Assembly (NCBI GenBank): GCA_964558415.1
Contig: CAZLDI010000002.1
Location: 62,001-126,000, forward strand
Origin: CAZLDI01 sp964558415
GTDB taxonomy: Bacteria; Chloroflexota; Dehalococcoidia; SM23-28-2; RBG-16-64-32
Reading direction: 5' to 3'
Length of the DNA stretch: 64,000 nt
The notes below the pieces were generated by a model that searched no databases, was not told the origin of the DNA, and saw only the letters and a program-made list of their open reading frames with translations. This document shows, piece after piece, positions 48,425 through 56,700 of the stretch (positions within the stretch are counted from its first letter, which is position 1; every line of letters starts with the position of its first letter). Both the position numbers and the translations under genes were made by a program.

Positions 48425-49453
48425 TTAATCCACGGTCCAGGTGTCCCCCTCCGCAAGGAGGGCCTCAAGGTCGCCCTCGCCGTCGCGGGAGATGGCATCC
48501 TCGATCTGCTGTCTCAGAAGGTCGTCATAGGTGGGTCGCTCCACAGCGCGCAGCACGCCCATGGGTACGGGGAACTCCGGGTACTGCATGCGCGCTAGGA
48601 TATAGGCTACGGCCGGGTTCGGGTTCGCCTCGTCGTGTACGAGCAGGTCGCTTTCCTTGACGCCGTTGCCAAGCTGCACAACTTCGGGAGTCGTCCCGTT
48701 CAATACGATGCCTCGATCGCGGTCCTTGCCGAAGATCAGCGGCTGCCCGTGTTCCAGTGTGACGGTACGGTCCGGACGCACGTCCTTGTCCGCGAACTCC
48801 ATGAAGGCGCCGTCGTTGAAGACGTTGCAGTTCTGGTAGACCTCCACGAAGGAAGTGCCCTTGTGGTGCGCCGCGCGGTCCAGCGTTGCGAGCAAATGGT
48901 GCACGTCAATGTCGAGCGACCGGGCGACGAAGCTGGCCTCCGCGCCGATCGCAACGCAGAGCGGGTTCACGGGGTAGTCGATCGTGCCCGCGGGCGATGA
49001 CTTGGTCCGCTTGCCCATCTCTGACGTCGGTGAGTACTGGCCCTTGGTGAGGCCGTAGATGCGGTTGTTGAAGAGCACGATGACGACGTCCACGTTGCGG
49101 CGAAGGATGTGGAGGATGTGGTTGCCGCCTATGCTGAGCGCGTCGCCGTCGCCTGTGATCACCCAGACGCTCAACTCCGGCCGTGAGCACTTGAGACCTG
49201 TGGCGATGGTCGGCGCGCGGCCGTGGATGCTGTGGAAGCCGTACGTATTCATGTAATACGGCAGTCGGCTGCTACAGCCGATGCCCGAGATGAAGACGAT
49301 GTTCTCGCGCGGGATGTCGAGGTCCGGCATGAGCTTTTGGGTTTGGGCGAGGATGGAGTAGTCGCCGCAGCCGGGGCACCAGCGCACCTCCTGGTCCGTT
49401 ACGAAGTCCTTACGGGCTAGCGGGACGATTTCGCCCTGCGGCTTAGTCGTCAT
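48425..49453 (-). CDS. korB: 2-oxoacid:ferredoxin oxidoreductase subunit beta
   Basis: A 342-residue TPP-binding subunit. WCPGCGDYSIL and SGIGCSSRLPYY give cluster-ligand Cys residues, GDGDALSIGGNHILH with NNRIYGLTKGQYSPTS is the TPP/Mg site. With KorA it oxidatively decarboxylates a 2-oxoacid (probably 2-oxoglutarate) to acyl-CoA, reducing ferredoxin, reversibly in principle. The ATG follows the korA TAG directly (TAGATG). Exact substrate assignment among Kor, Por and Vor types is inferred from the two-subunit layout. Confidence 0.9.
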   Translation of the reverse strand: MTTKPQGEIVPLARKDFVTDQEVRWCPGCGDYSILAQTQKLMPDLDIPRENIVFISGIGCSSRLPYYMNTYGFHSIHGRAPTIATGLKCSRPELSVWVITGDGDALSIGGNHILHILRRNVDVVIVLFNNRIYGLTKGQYSPTSEMGKRTKSSPAGTIDYPVNPLCVAIGAEASFVARSLDIDVHHLLATLDRAAHHKGTSFVEVYQNCNVFNDGAFMEFADKDVRPDRTVTLEHGQPLIFGKDRDRGIVLNGTTPEVVQLGNGVKESDLLVHDEANPNPAVAYILARMQYPEFPVPMGVLRAVERPTYDDLLRQQIEDAISRDGEGDLEALLAEGDTWTVD

Positions 49454-51313
49454 CTATACGGCCACTCCTGTCGGCACGAGCTCGTTGATCTTCTGCTCGA
49501 TCTCCGCGATCTTGAACGGCCTGCCGGTAACCTGGTGCAGGCCGACGGCGTCGATGAGATATTTCGCTCGCACCAGCATTAGCAACTGTCCCAGGTTCAT
49601 TTCTGGAACGAGCACCCTGTCATAGCGCGACAGAACCTCGCCCAGGTTGCGTGGGAAGGGGCTGAGGTGGCGGAGGTGCGCGCAGGACACGGGCAGTCCG
49701 CGGGCGCGCGCCGACTGCACCGCTGAGATGATAGGGCCGTAGGTGCTCCCCCATCCCAGCACCAGCAGGCCGCCGTCAGCGTCGCCGATCACTTCCAGCT
49801 CCGGGATGTCGTTGGCGATGCGTTCCACCTTCTCGGCGCGGAAGCGGACCATCTTATCGTGATTCGCGGCGTCGTAGCTGACGTTCCCCGTGACGTCGGA
49901 CTTCTCCAGACCGCCGATACGGTGCTCCAGGCCGGGCGTTCCAGGAACGGCCCACGGTCGGGCCAGCGTCTCTGGGTCGCGGGAGTAGGGCCGGAAAGTC
50001 TCAGGGTCTGTCGCGAAGGTAACCGGAATTCGTGGCAAGTCGGCGAGAGATGGAATCTTCCAGGGTTCGGAACTCGTCCCCAGGTACCCGTCCGAGAGAA
50101 ATATCGTCGGTACCATGTGGCGCAGCGCGATACGGAACGCCTCAATCGCGTATTCGAAGCACTCTCCAGGAGTCGCTGGCGCGACAATCGCGACGGGGCA
50201 TTCACCGTTGCGGCCGAACATCGCTTGCAGGAGATCGGCCTGCTCAGTCTTCGTAGGCATACCCGTGCTCGGGCCGGAGCGCTGGATCATCGCCACGACG
50301 ATCGGCAGCTCCACCATCACTGCCAGCCCCAGAGCCTCGCTCTTCAGGGCGAGTCCCGGGCCGCTTGTGCCGGTGAGCCCGAGGCAGCCCCCGAAGGCCG
50401 CGCCGATGGCGGAGCCGATGGCGGAGATCTCATCCTCAGCCTGGAACGTCTTGACGCCGAATTTCTTGTAGCTGGCAAGCTCCTGCAAGATGTCGCTGGC
50501 CGGCGTGATCGGGTAACTGCCGTAGAAAAGTGGGCGGTTGGCCAGCTTCGAGGCGGCGAGAAAGCCCAGGGCGGTGGCCTCGTTACCGGTGATGCTGCGA
50601 TAGCGGCCCGGCGGGAGCTGAGCCTTCGGCACGCGGTAGTGCACCGGGAACAGCTCCGCCGTCTCGCCGAAATGAAAGCCTGCTTTCAGAGTGTCGGCGT
50701 TGGCGTTCGCGACCGCAGGGTTCTTGGAGAACTTGTCCTCGATCCAGCGAAGCGTCGGTTCCAACGGCCGCTCGTACAGCCAGAGCATCAGGCCGAGGGC
50801 GAACATATTCTTCGAGCGGTCTATCTGCTTGATGTTAAGCCCACTGTCCTCCAGCGCCCGGGCGTTCATGCTCGTGATCGGCACTTCGATCACGCGGTAG
50901 CCGGAGAGGGAACCGTCCTCCAGCGGATTGGCGTCATAGGCGGCCTTCTTCAGGTTCAGCTCAGTGAATTCATCGACGTTCACTATGAGCGTCCCGCCGG
51001 CGACCAGGTCCGCGAGGTTGGTCTTGAGCCCGGCAGGGTTGAAGGCGACGAGGACGTCCGGAGCGTCGCCCGGGGTGTGAATGTCATAGCTCGAGAAGCT
51101 GACCTGATAAGAGCTTACGCCGGGCAAGGAGCCAGCCGGGGCGCGAATCTCGGCCGGGAAGTCCGGGACGGTACTGATGTCGTTGCCGATCAGCGCGGCT
51201 GTGTTTGTGAACTGAAGGCCCGCCACCTGCGACCCATCACCAGAGTCACCCGCGAAGCGGATCGTCACCCGGTCAAGCTCTTGGACCTCCGTCCGGTGAG
51301 TGTTCGTAGCCAT
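49454..51313 (-). CDS. korA: 2-oxoacid:acceptor oxidoreductase subunit alpha (gamma-alpha fusion)
   Basis: A 619-residue fusion: residues 10-190 are the gamma domain (VTIRFAGDSGDGSQVAGLQ, ISTVPDFPAEIRAPAG), followed by the alpha pyrimidine-binding and transketolase-C-like domains. FYGSYPITPASDILQEL has the YPITP motif typical of the family, AEDEISAIGSAIGAAFGG binds CoA/TPP partners, and QRSGPSTGMPTKTEQADL follows. This gamma-alpha fusion with a separate beta matches two-subunit 2-oxoglutarate:ferredoxin oxidoreductases. ATG start 7 bases after the CBS gene. Confidence 0.92.
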   Translation of the reverse strand: MATNTHRTEVQELDRVTIRFAGDSGDGSQVAGLQFTNTAALIGNDISTVPDFPAEIRAPAGSLPGVSSYQVSFSSYDIHTPGDAPDVLVAFNPAGLKTNLADLVAGGTLIVNVDEFTELNLKKAAYDANPLEDGSLSGYRVIEVPITSMNARALEDSGLNIKQIDRSKNMFALGLMLWLYERPLEPTLRWIEDKFSKNPAVANANADTLKAGFHFGETAELFPVHYRVPKAQLPPGRYRSITGNEATALGFLAASKLANRPLFYGSYPITPASDILQELASYKKFGVKTFQAEDEISAIGSAIGAAFGGCLGLTGTSGPGLALKSEALGLAVMVELPIVVAMIQRSGPSTGMPTKTEQADLLQAMFGRNGECPVAIVAPATPGECFEYAIEAFRIALRHMVPTIFLSDGYLGTSSEPWKIPSLADLPRIPVTFATDPETFRPYSRDPETLARPWAVPGTPGLEHRIGGLEKSDVTGNVSYDAANHDKMVRFRAEKVERIANDIPELEVIGDADGGLLVLGWGSTYGPIISAVQSARARGLPVSCAHLRHLSPFPRNLGEVLSRYDRVLVPEMNLGQLLMLVRAKYLIDAVGLHQVTGRPFKIAEIEQKINELVPTGVAV

Positions 51314-51320
51314 TACGGCG

Positions 51321-51773
51321 CTACCCGCCCTCCGGCGTCTTCAGGAGCTGATGCGGTCTCGGTGGCAAGTTGAGGACCTGTTCCGGGAACGACTCTGCGA
51401 GGAAGTTGATGACATCTTGAACGCGGAAGATGGCCAGGGCCTCGCCGGTCCCGGGATCGACGATAGGGATGTTGCGGAAGCCCTTGTCGTTCATCAGCGT
51501 GATGGCGTCGCCGAGAGTGTCGTTGGGCGTGAGGGTCATCGGGTTGCGAGTCATGAAGTTGTCGACTGGCTCGTCGTAGTTGACGTCGCGTGCGACCACC
51601 TTCAAGAGAACGTCGCGCTCAGTCATGATGCCGACGAGGCGGCCGGCCTGGGCGACGATGACACAGCCGGCGCGCTCGCGCTGCACTCTGGCGATCACTT
51701 CTCGAACGCTGGTGCCGCTCTCAACCGAGAGCGGACGGGGAAGCTGAAGCGACCGTATCTTGTCCCTCAACAC
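51321..51773 (-). CDS. CBS-pair protein ahead of korAB
   Basis: A 150-residue protein made almost only of a CBS pair: SVREVIARVQRERAGCVIVAQAGRLVGIMTERDVL and VDNFMTRNPMTLTPNDTLGDAITLMNDKGFRNIPIVD. It probably binds an adenylate and could regulate KorAB. GTG start (51771-51773), or the TTG next to it. Seven bases before korA, so first gene of the CBS-korA-korB-CBS operon. Confidence 0.88.
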   Translation of the reverse strand: MLRDKIRSLQLPRPLSVESGTSVREVIARVQRERAGCVIVAQAGRLVGIMTERDVLLKVVARDVNYDEPVDNFMTRNPMTLTPNDTLGDAITLMNDKGFRNIPIVDPGTGEALAIFRVQDVINFLAESFPEQVLNLPPRPHQLLKTPEGG

Positions 51774-52108
51774 GGACGCGGCCCCTCATGGTTGGAGGGT
51801 TGCCCGGGAACGCTGGGGCGGCGCCGAAAGAGTGTGCCGCAAAGGTGCGGGTTCATCCGATACACAGTATAGCAGGCGAGCGCCGTATCAGGGCAGTCGC
51901 GACGGCAGGCGGGCCGTGCGGGTCGGTCTAACACTGAGTCAGCGCTTTTTCGATCGCGCTCCTCGCTCGAGTAACATCTAGCGTTCGACTCGCGGGGACG
52001 CCTTGACGTGCGAAGTCGTGGGCTTCATTCTAGAACGACAGGTTGGAGGTTCAAGCCTCTCTGGGGGCGCCAATCGACGCCGCATGCGCGATCCGAAGGG
52101 GGTAATCC
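51774..52108. other. 335-base gap; possible tRNA-like remnant
   Basis: No convincing gene. A TATACT-like sequence on the minus strand near 51869 could serve the CBS-kor operon. On the plus strand, 52042-52072 (GGTTGGAGG-TTCAAG-CCTCTCTGG then GGGCGCCA) resembles a tRNA T arm and 3' end with one base missing, but no matching 5' acceptor or anticodon arm was found. Confidence 0.4.
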
Positions 52109-52519
52109 GTGCGCGCTATATTCGTTGCACTCATCGTGTTAGGCTCGTTGGCCGCGGCCTGCGCAGGGGACGAGGACGATGGAAGCGCTGGAACGGCCAC
52201 GCCAGATGACGTCCTCCATCTCCGGGGCTACGACATCACCCTTGAGAACTTCCGCTTAGCGATCCAAGGGTTCTTCGTCGGCCAGGATTCAACTTTCTGC
52301 GAGAGTATCAGAGGCCTGACGCCCGCCGAAGCTATCGACGCCCTCGATCAGAAGTTGTTAGCACTGCCGACCAACCTTCCGATTCCGAACGCAACGCCGG
52401 TCTCCCCGGAGGCGCAGCGCAGTCGTGAAGACGAAGAGAGGGCTGCGCAGATCGCCCTGGATGAGTGTGCGGGAGTGAGTCCGAGTGCCTCTAGGCAAGG
52501 CGCGTTCCTGCTGGCTTAA
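52109..52519 (+). CDS. small lipoprotein of unknown function
   Basis: A 136-residue predicted lipoprotein: MRAIFVALIVLGSLAAAC with lipobox AAAC and Cys at residue 18, then an acidic linker (AGDEDDGSAG) and a short domain with two further Cys (STFCESIRGL and LDECAG) that could form a disulfide. GTG start with AAGGGGG upstream. The 20 bases to the next, convergent gene hold nothing. No family recognised. Confidence 0.75.
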   Translation: MRAIFVALIVLGSLAAACAGDEDDGSAGTATPDDVLHLRGYDITLENFRLAIQGFFVGQDSTFCESIRGLTPAEAIDALDQKLLALPTNLPIPNATPVSPEAQRSREDEERAAQIALDECAGVSPSASRQGAFLLA

Positions 52520-52538
52520 GCATCCGCTCCTTGGGGCG

Positions 52539-52949
52539 CTAGCGTGTTCGTTCCAGAGCGATGACCGGTATCGTGCGCGTGGTCCGTTTCTGGTACCCGT
52601 CGAATGCCGGGAGCAAAGATGCTTGTCGCTGGAACAGCCGATCGCGCTCCTCGCCCGATGTGACCACGGCTTTGACCGGGTACTTCTCCGTGCCGACCTC
52701 GACACTCGCATCGGGATGCGCCACGAGATTGTGGTACCAGGCGGGGTTCTTGGGTGCACCGCCCATCGAAGCGAAGACGACGATCCGATCGCCGTCTGCC
52801 AGATAAACCAGAGGCGTCGTGTGCGGGCGGCCGCTCTTGGCACCGGCCGAGGTCACCAGGACCATTGGCGCGCCTTCGAACGGCCCGCCGACCTTCCCCC
52901 CATTGGCGCGAAACTCTTCGATGATCTTGTCGTTGAATGCGTTCGGCAT
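52539..52949 (-). CDS. nitroreductase/deazaflavin-dependent (Ddn-like) protein
   Basis: A 136-residue split-barrel protein of the DUF385/Ddn family: NDKIIEEFRANGGKVGGPFEGAPMVLVTSAGAKSG, then TTPLVYLADGDRIVVFASMGGAPKNPAWYHNL. Characterised members bind F420H2 (M. tuberculosis Ddn) or act as F420-dependent quinone reductases. Together with the LLM enzymes it supports, but does not prove, F420 use. ATG 52949 with AGGAGGT 11 bases upstream; a 20-residue extension is less likely. Confidence 0.88.
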   Translation of the reverse strand: MPNAFNDKIIEEFRANGGKVGGPFEGAPMVLVTSAGAKSGRPHTTPLVYLADGDRIVVFASMGGAPKNPAWYHNLVAHPDASVEVGTEKYPVKAVVTSGEERDRLFQRQASLLPAFDGYQKRTTRTIPVIALERTR

Positions 52950-53124
52950 GTCTCTGCTACCTCCTGCTGCTATCTTACTTGGTAGGCGCGTTCTGCCTGC
53001 ACAGCGCACGCGCAGACGGGTCTTCCTATCGGCGGGTGGCGATCAATCCCCACCTGAATGTTCACGCACCTGGTGGAGGCGGCACTTGTCGCTCAGGGCC
53101 ATTCAGGGCGACTGCTACGCGCTG

Positions 53125-53133
53125 TGATAGACT
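53125..53133 (+). promoter_or_regulatory. extended -10 TGATAGACT
   Basis: TGn-TAGACT ends 10 bases before the ATG at 53144, predicting a leader of only a few bases. Confidence 0.4.
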
Positions 53134-53143
53134 CGCTGAAGCT

Positions 53144-53695
53144 ATGGCGGGCTCGTATCTGCATTTGGCCCGGCCGCTATGCGTGGCCGTATCGTCCCTG
53201 ACTCTTGTTCTGGTCGCCTGCGGGGAAGACGCGGACGAGGGCATCGAACCAGCTCCTGGGCCGCAGCTGTCGGCGCCGGAGTACTTCGAGAGACTCAGGG
53301 GCGCGTTCAACGGCTTGGAGCAGGCTATCGTTAGGTCGACCGAGGCTCAGGACCCCGAAAGCATTGACACTCTCACGGAGGTCCTCCCTTTCCTCAAGGC
53401 GGCGATTACGGACCTTGAGGAAGCGGTTCCCGTCTTCATCAACGAAGTGGCGGCCCTCAATCCGCCCTCTGAGGCCGCGGATGCTCACGCGAGATTTCTC
53501 TCCGGCATTCGCCTGGACAACGAATCGATCTCGCAACTGGCGGACAGGGTGCGGGACGCGAATACGCTCTCCGAAGCCACCTCCGCGTTCGAGAACCGCA
53601 AGACGACTCTGGTCGAGTCGCGGGAGCCCTGTCGCCAGCTCCAGGAGATCGCGCAGGCGCAGGACGTCAAGATAACCCTCCCGTGCGACGAATAG
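53144..53695 (+). CDS. helical lipoprotein of unknown function
   Basis: A 183-residue predicted lipoprotein: ARPLCVAVSSLTLVLVAC with lipobox LVAC, an acidic start, then a mainly alpha-helical domain rich in Glu and Ala with a heptad-like segment (FLKAAITDLEEAVPVFINEVAAL). The ATG at 53144 is chosen because the signal peptide begins there; the open frame extends 69 codons upstream without a ribosome site. No family recognised. Convergent with the giant RTX gene across a GC hairpin. Confidence 0.72.
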   Translation: MAGSYLHLARPLCVAVSSLTLVLVACGEDADEGIEPAPGPQLSAPEYFERLRGAFNGLEQAIVRSTEAQDPESIDTLTEVLPFLKAAITDLEEAVPVFINEVAALNPPSEAADAHARFLSGIRLDNESISQLADRVRDANTLSEATSAFENRKTTLVESREPCRQLQEIAQAQDVKITLPCDE

Positions 53696-53727
53696 CGCGA
53701 CACTGACCTATCGCCGGCGGTCGCGCG

Positions 53728-53757
53728 GGTGGGGGCGGCCCGGCGGCCGCCCCCACC
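53728..53757. terminator. GC-rich hairpin between convergent genes
   Basis: A perfect 13-bp stem GGTGGGGGCGGCC/GGCCGCCCCCACC with CGGC loop, 8 bases after the RTX stop and 32 after the lipoprotein stop. No T run on either side; likely a shared terminator or mRNA 3' end. Confidence 0.6.
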
Positions 53758-53765
53758 TGTCGATC

Positions 53766-56700
53766 CTACGGGATGGTGATGCTGTCCGTAGTGCAGTTGA
53801 AGTGCGCCGGAGTGTCCACGTATGGCGGGTTCTTGTTGAACTTGAGGTCCGGCCGGAAGACGAAGGCGATCTCGTTGAATCCCGAGGGGTCGGTAATCGC
53901 CGTTCCGGGCCGGTAAGCGCCGTCGCCTTCAGCCAACCTGTGCAGGAATTCCGTCATCTGCGGACTGAACTCGCGCGTCGACACGAACTCGCCGTAAGTG
54001 CCCGGGCAGAGGATGTACAGGTTGTACACACCCACCCAGTCGAACAGCCGGTCGCCGATCTTGGGCCCGTTGTCCCCGACGTTGGCCTGCAAAGCGTCCG
54101 CATCCCAGCCACCGTAGATGTAGTCGACATCCTCGAAGTTCCCATCGCACGTTGTCGTCGCAAGGCCACCCTCGAAGGCGAAGGTGTACCACTCCTGTGG
54201 GTCGGCTGGGCTGAGCTGGCCACAGGCGTTCGGCAGCGAGTTGCTCTCGGTGACGCGCGGGTGGAGGTCAAGCTGGTCGCGGTCACGGCCGCCCCAGATG
54301 TGGTCGTGGTGGCGACCTCCCCAGATGTCGTCGTCCCCGTTGTTACCGAAGATGTGGTCGTTGCCGTTGTCGCCATTGGCCACGTCCGCGCCGGCGCCGC
54401 CGTGCATCCAGTCACCGCCGTTGCCGCCACGCATGCGATCGTTGCCACCCGTGGGGATCTGCAGCATACGGAACTCTCGATAGAGCGAATTCTGGATGAA
54501 GATGTCGTCGTCCACGAACGGCTCGTTCGGCTTGATGTGCACAGTCGCCGTGGTCAGCTTGCGCTCCAGGAAGTTGCCCTGGTCGCCGGCCATGGCGTCC
54601 TCGCCGTTCTCGCCGTGCATCTCGTCACCGATCGCCGGCTGGGTGGCGCCGGCGGTTTCGTCGAACTGCCCGTACATCTGGTCGTCGCCGTCTCCGCCGA
54701 ACATCAGGTCACTGTTCGCAGTGAGACCCGGGGTGGTCTCGAGCATCGCGACTTCGCGGTCAATACGTGAGCTGGCGGGGCCGGTCGGATGGCGTGGGGC
54801 AACGTCGCCGATGTGGTCAGCGAGCGTGGAGTAGTTGAGCGTAACCCACTGCCCGCCCGGGATCAGGCGGTTAATCGTACCGTTGTCGCCGATCATTTCG
54901 TCTGCGCCGTTACCTCCGTACATCGTGTCACCTAGTGGCACGGACTGCGAGGCGACGGTCCCGAGCGGCACGTTGCGCATCATGGTGCTAACGTCGGTAC
55001 GACCGGGGACAGCGCTGGCGGAGGCCTCCGCGCCCAGCGGTGCGAGCTGGGACTTGCTGACGGTCGGGCCGGAGCCGCCGAGCATGTCGTCCTCTCCGTC
55101 CTCGCCGAACATCATGTCGCTGGCCGCGTTCCCTTCGAGGTAGTCGAAGCCGGCGTTGCCGTGGATCAAGTCGTTGCCGCCCTGACCGTACACGATGTCG
55201 TCGTTGTCGTTGCCCCAGATCTCGTCATCGCCGCTCAAATCCGGATCAAGCGGGTAATTTCCTGAGCCGGTGAACTCAACGTCAAGCAGCGTCGTGAGTC
55301 GGGTGAAGTTGCCGTTGAACGTGTTCACCTCCCACATGAGCAAGAGATCTAGTGGCCGTTCGATCGTCCCGTTGTCGCCCAGGATCACGTCAGCGCCGTC
55401 GCCGTTCTCGGTACCCTGACCGGAGAGGGAGTCCTCACCGAAGATGTCGTCATCGCCGTCGGTCCGGTCGTTGACAGCGGTGGCTTTTTCACCGCTGGTG
55501 AGCGTTGAGAGCTGGTTGCCGCTTGTCGAGGCGCCCGTGCCACCGATGAGGTCGTCCTGGCCGACGTCGCCGGTCATCGTGTCGTTGCCGGCGTTGCCCT
55601 CCATGTAGTCTTCGCCGGCGTTACCGTGCATCTCGTCGTTGCCGCCCTGACCGTACATGGCGTCGTCGTTGTCGTTCCCCCACATGTCATCGTCACCGCT
55701 GACAAGCGCGGAGAGCGGCGGATTGACGCCCAGCTCCACGTCCAGGATCGTGAGCACACGGTCGAAGTTGCCGTTGAACGTCTCCATCTGCCAGCCGCCG
55801 GTGCCGGGACCTGAGGTGATCAGCGGACGGATAATGCGGCCGTTGTCGCCGATCATGTAATCGGCGCCGTCGCCGGTGGCTAAGCCCTGTGACATATCGC
55901 TCTCGCCCGTCATGACGTCGTCACCGTCGGTGCGGCCGTCGATCGCGGTGGCGGGGTCGTTACTGGTGGTGGGGCCGGTGCCGCCGAGCATGTCGTCCTG
56001 GCCGGCGTCGCCGGTCATCGTGTCGTTGGCCGCGTTGCCCTCCATGTAGTCCTCACCGGCGTTGCCGTGCATCTCGTCGTCGCCGCCCTGACCGTACATG
56101 ACGTCGTCGTTGTCGTTACCCCACATCCGGTCGTCACCGTGGACATCTACGCTGAGTGGGGCGTTTCCGGTGTTCTCGACATCGAGCTGCTTGATTATGC
56201 GGGTGAAGGCGCCGTTGAACGAGTTGACCTTCCAGTCACCGTCGTCCGGCCCGCCCACGATGAGCGGCCGGGTCACGATGGCGTTATCGCCGGTCATCGT
56301 ATCGGCGCCGTTGCCGGTGGCGGAACCCTGTGACATGTCGCTCTCGCCGAACATGTTGTCGTCCCCATCGACGCGACCGTCCACACCGGCAGCCGGGTCC
56401 GAGCCGATGCGGCCGGTGCCGCCGATGAGGTCGTCCTGCCCGGAGTCGCCGTACATGAAGTCGGCGCCATGGTTGCCCTCCATGTAGTCCTCGTCGTCGT
56501 TGCCGTGCATGACGTCGCCGCCGGCGTCTTCGTCCGTGGCGCTGTCGCCGTCGTTGTCCAGCCCGTCAACGGGGTCCTCGTCAATGCGGGCGTCGGCGTC
56601 GTCGTTGAAGTCGGCGCCGTTGCCCTGGCCGTACATCACGTCGTCGTCGTCGTTGCCGAACATGATGTCGCCGCCACTGACGTCCGGCATGTCGGGCGAG

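Noticed and set aside
49859..51373. 504-codon plus-strand frame opposite korA
   Set aside because: Arg-rich antisense shadow; korA has all family motifs on the minus strand.
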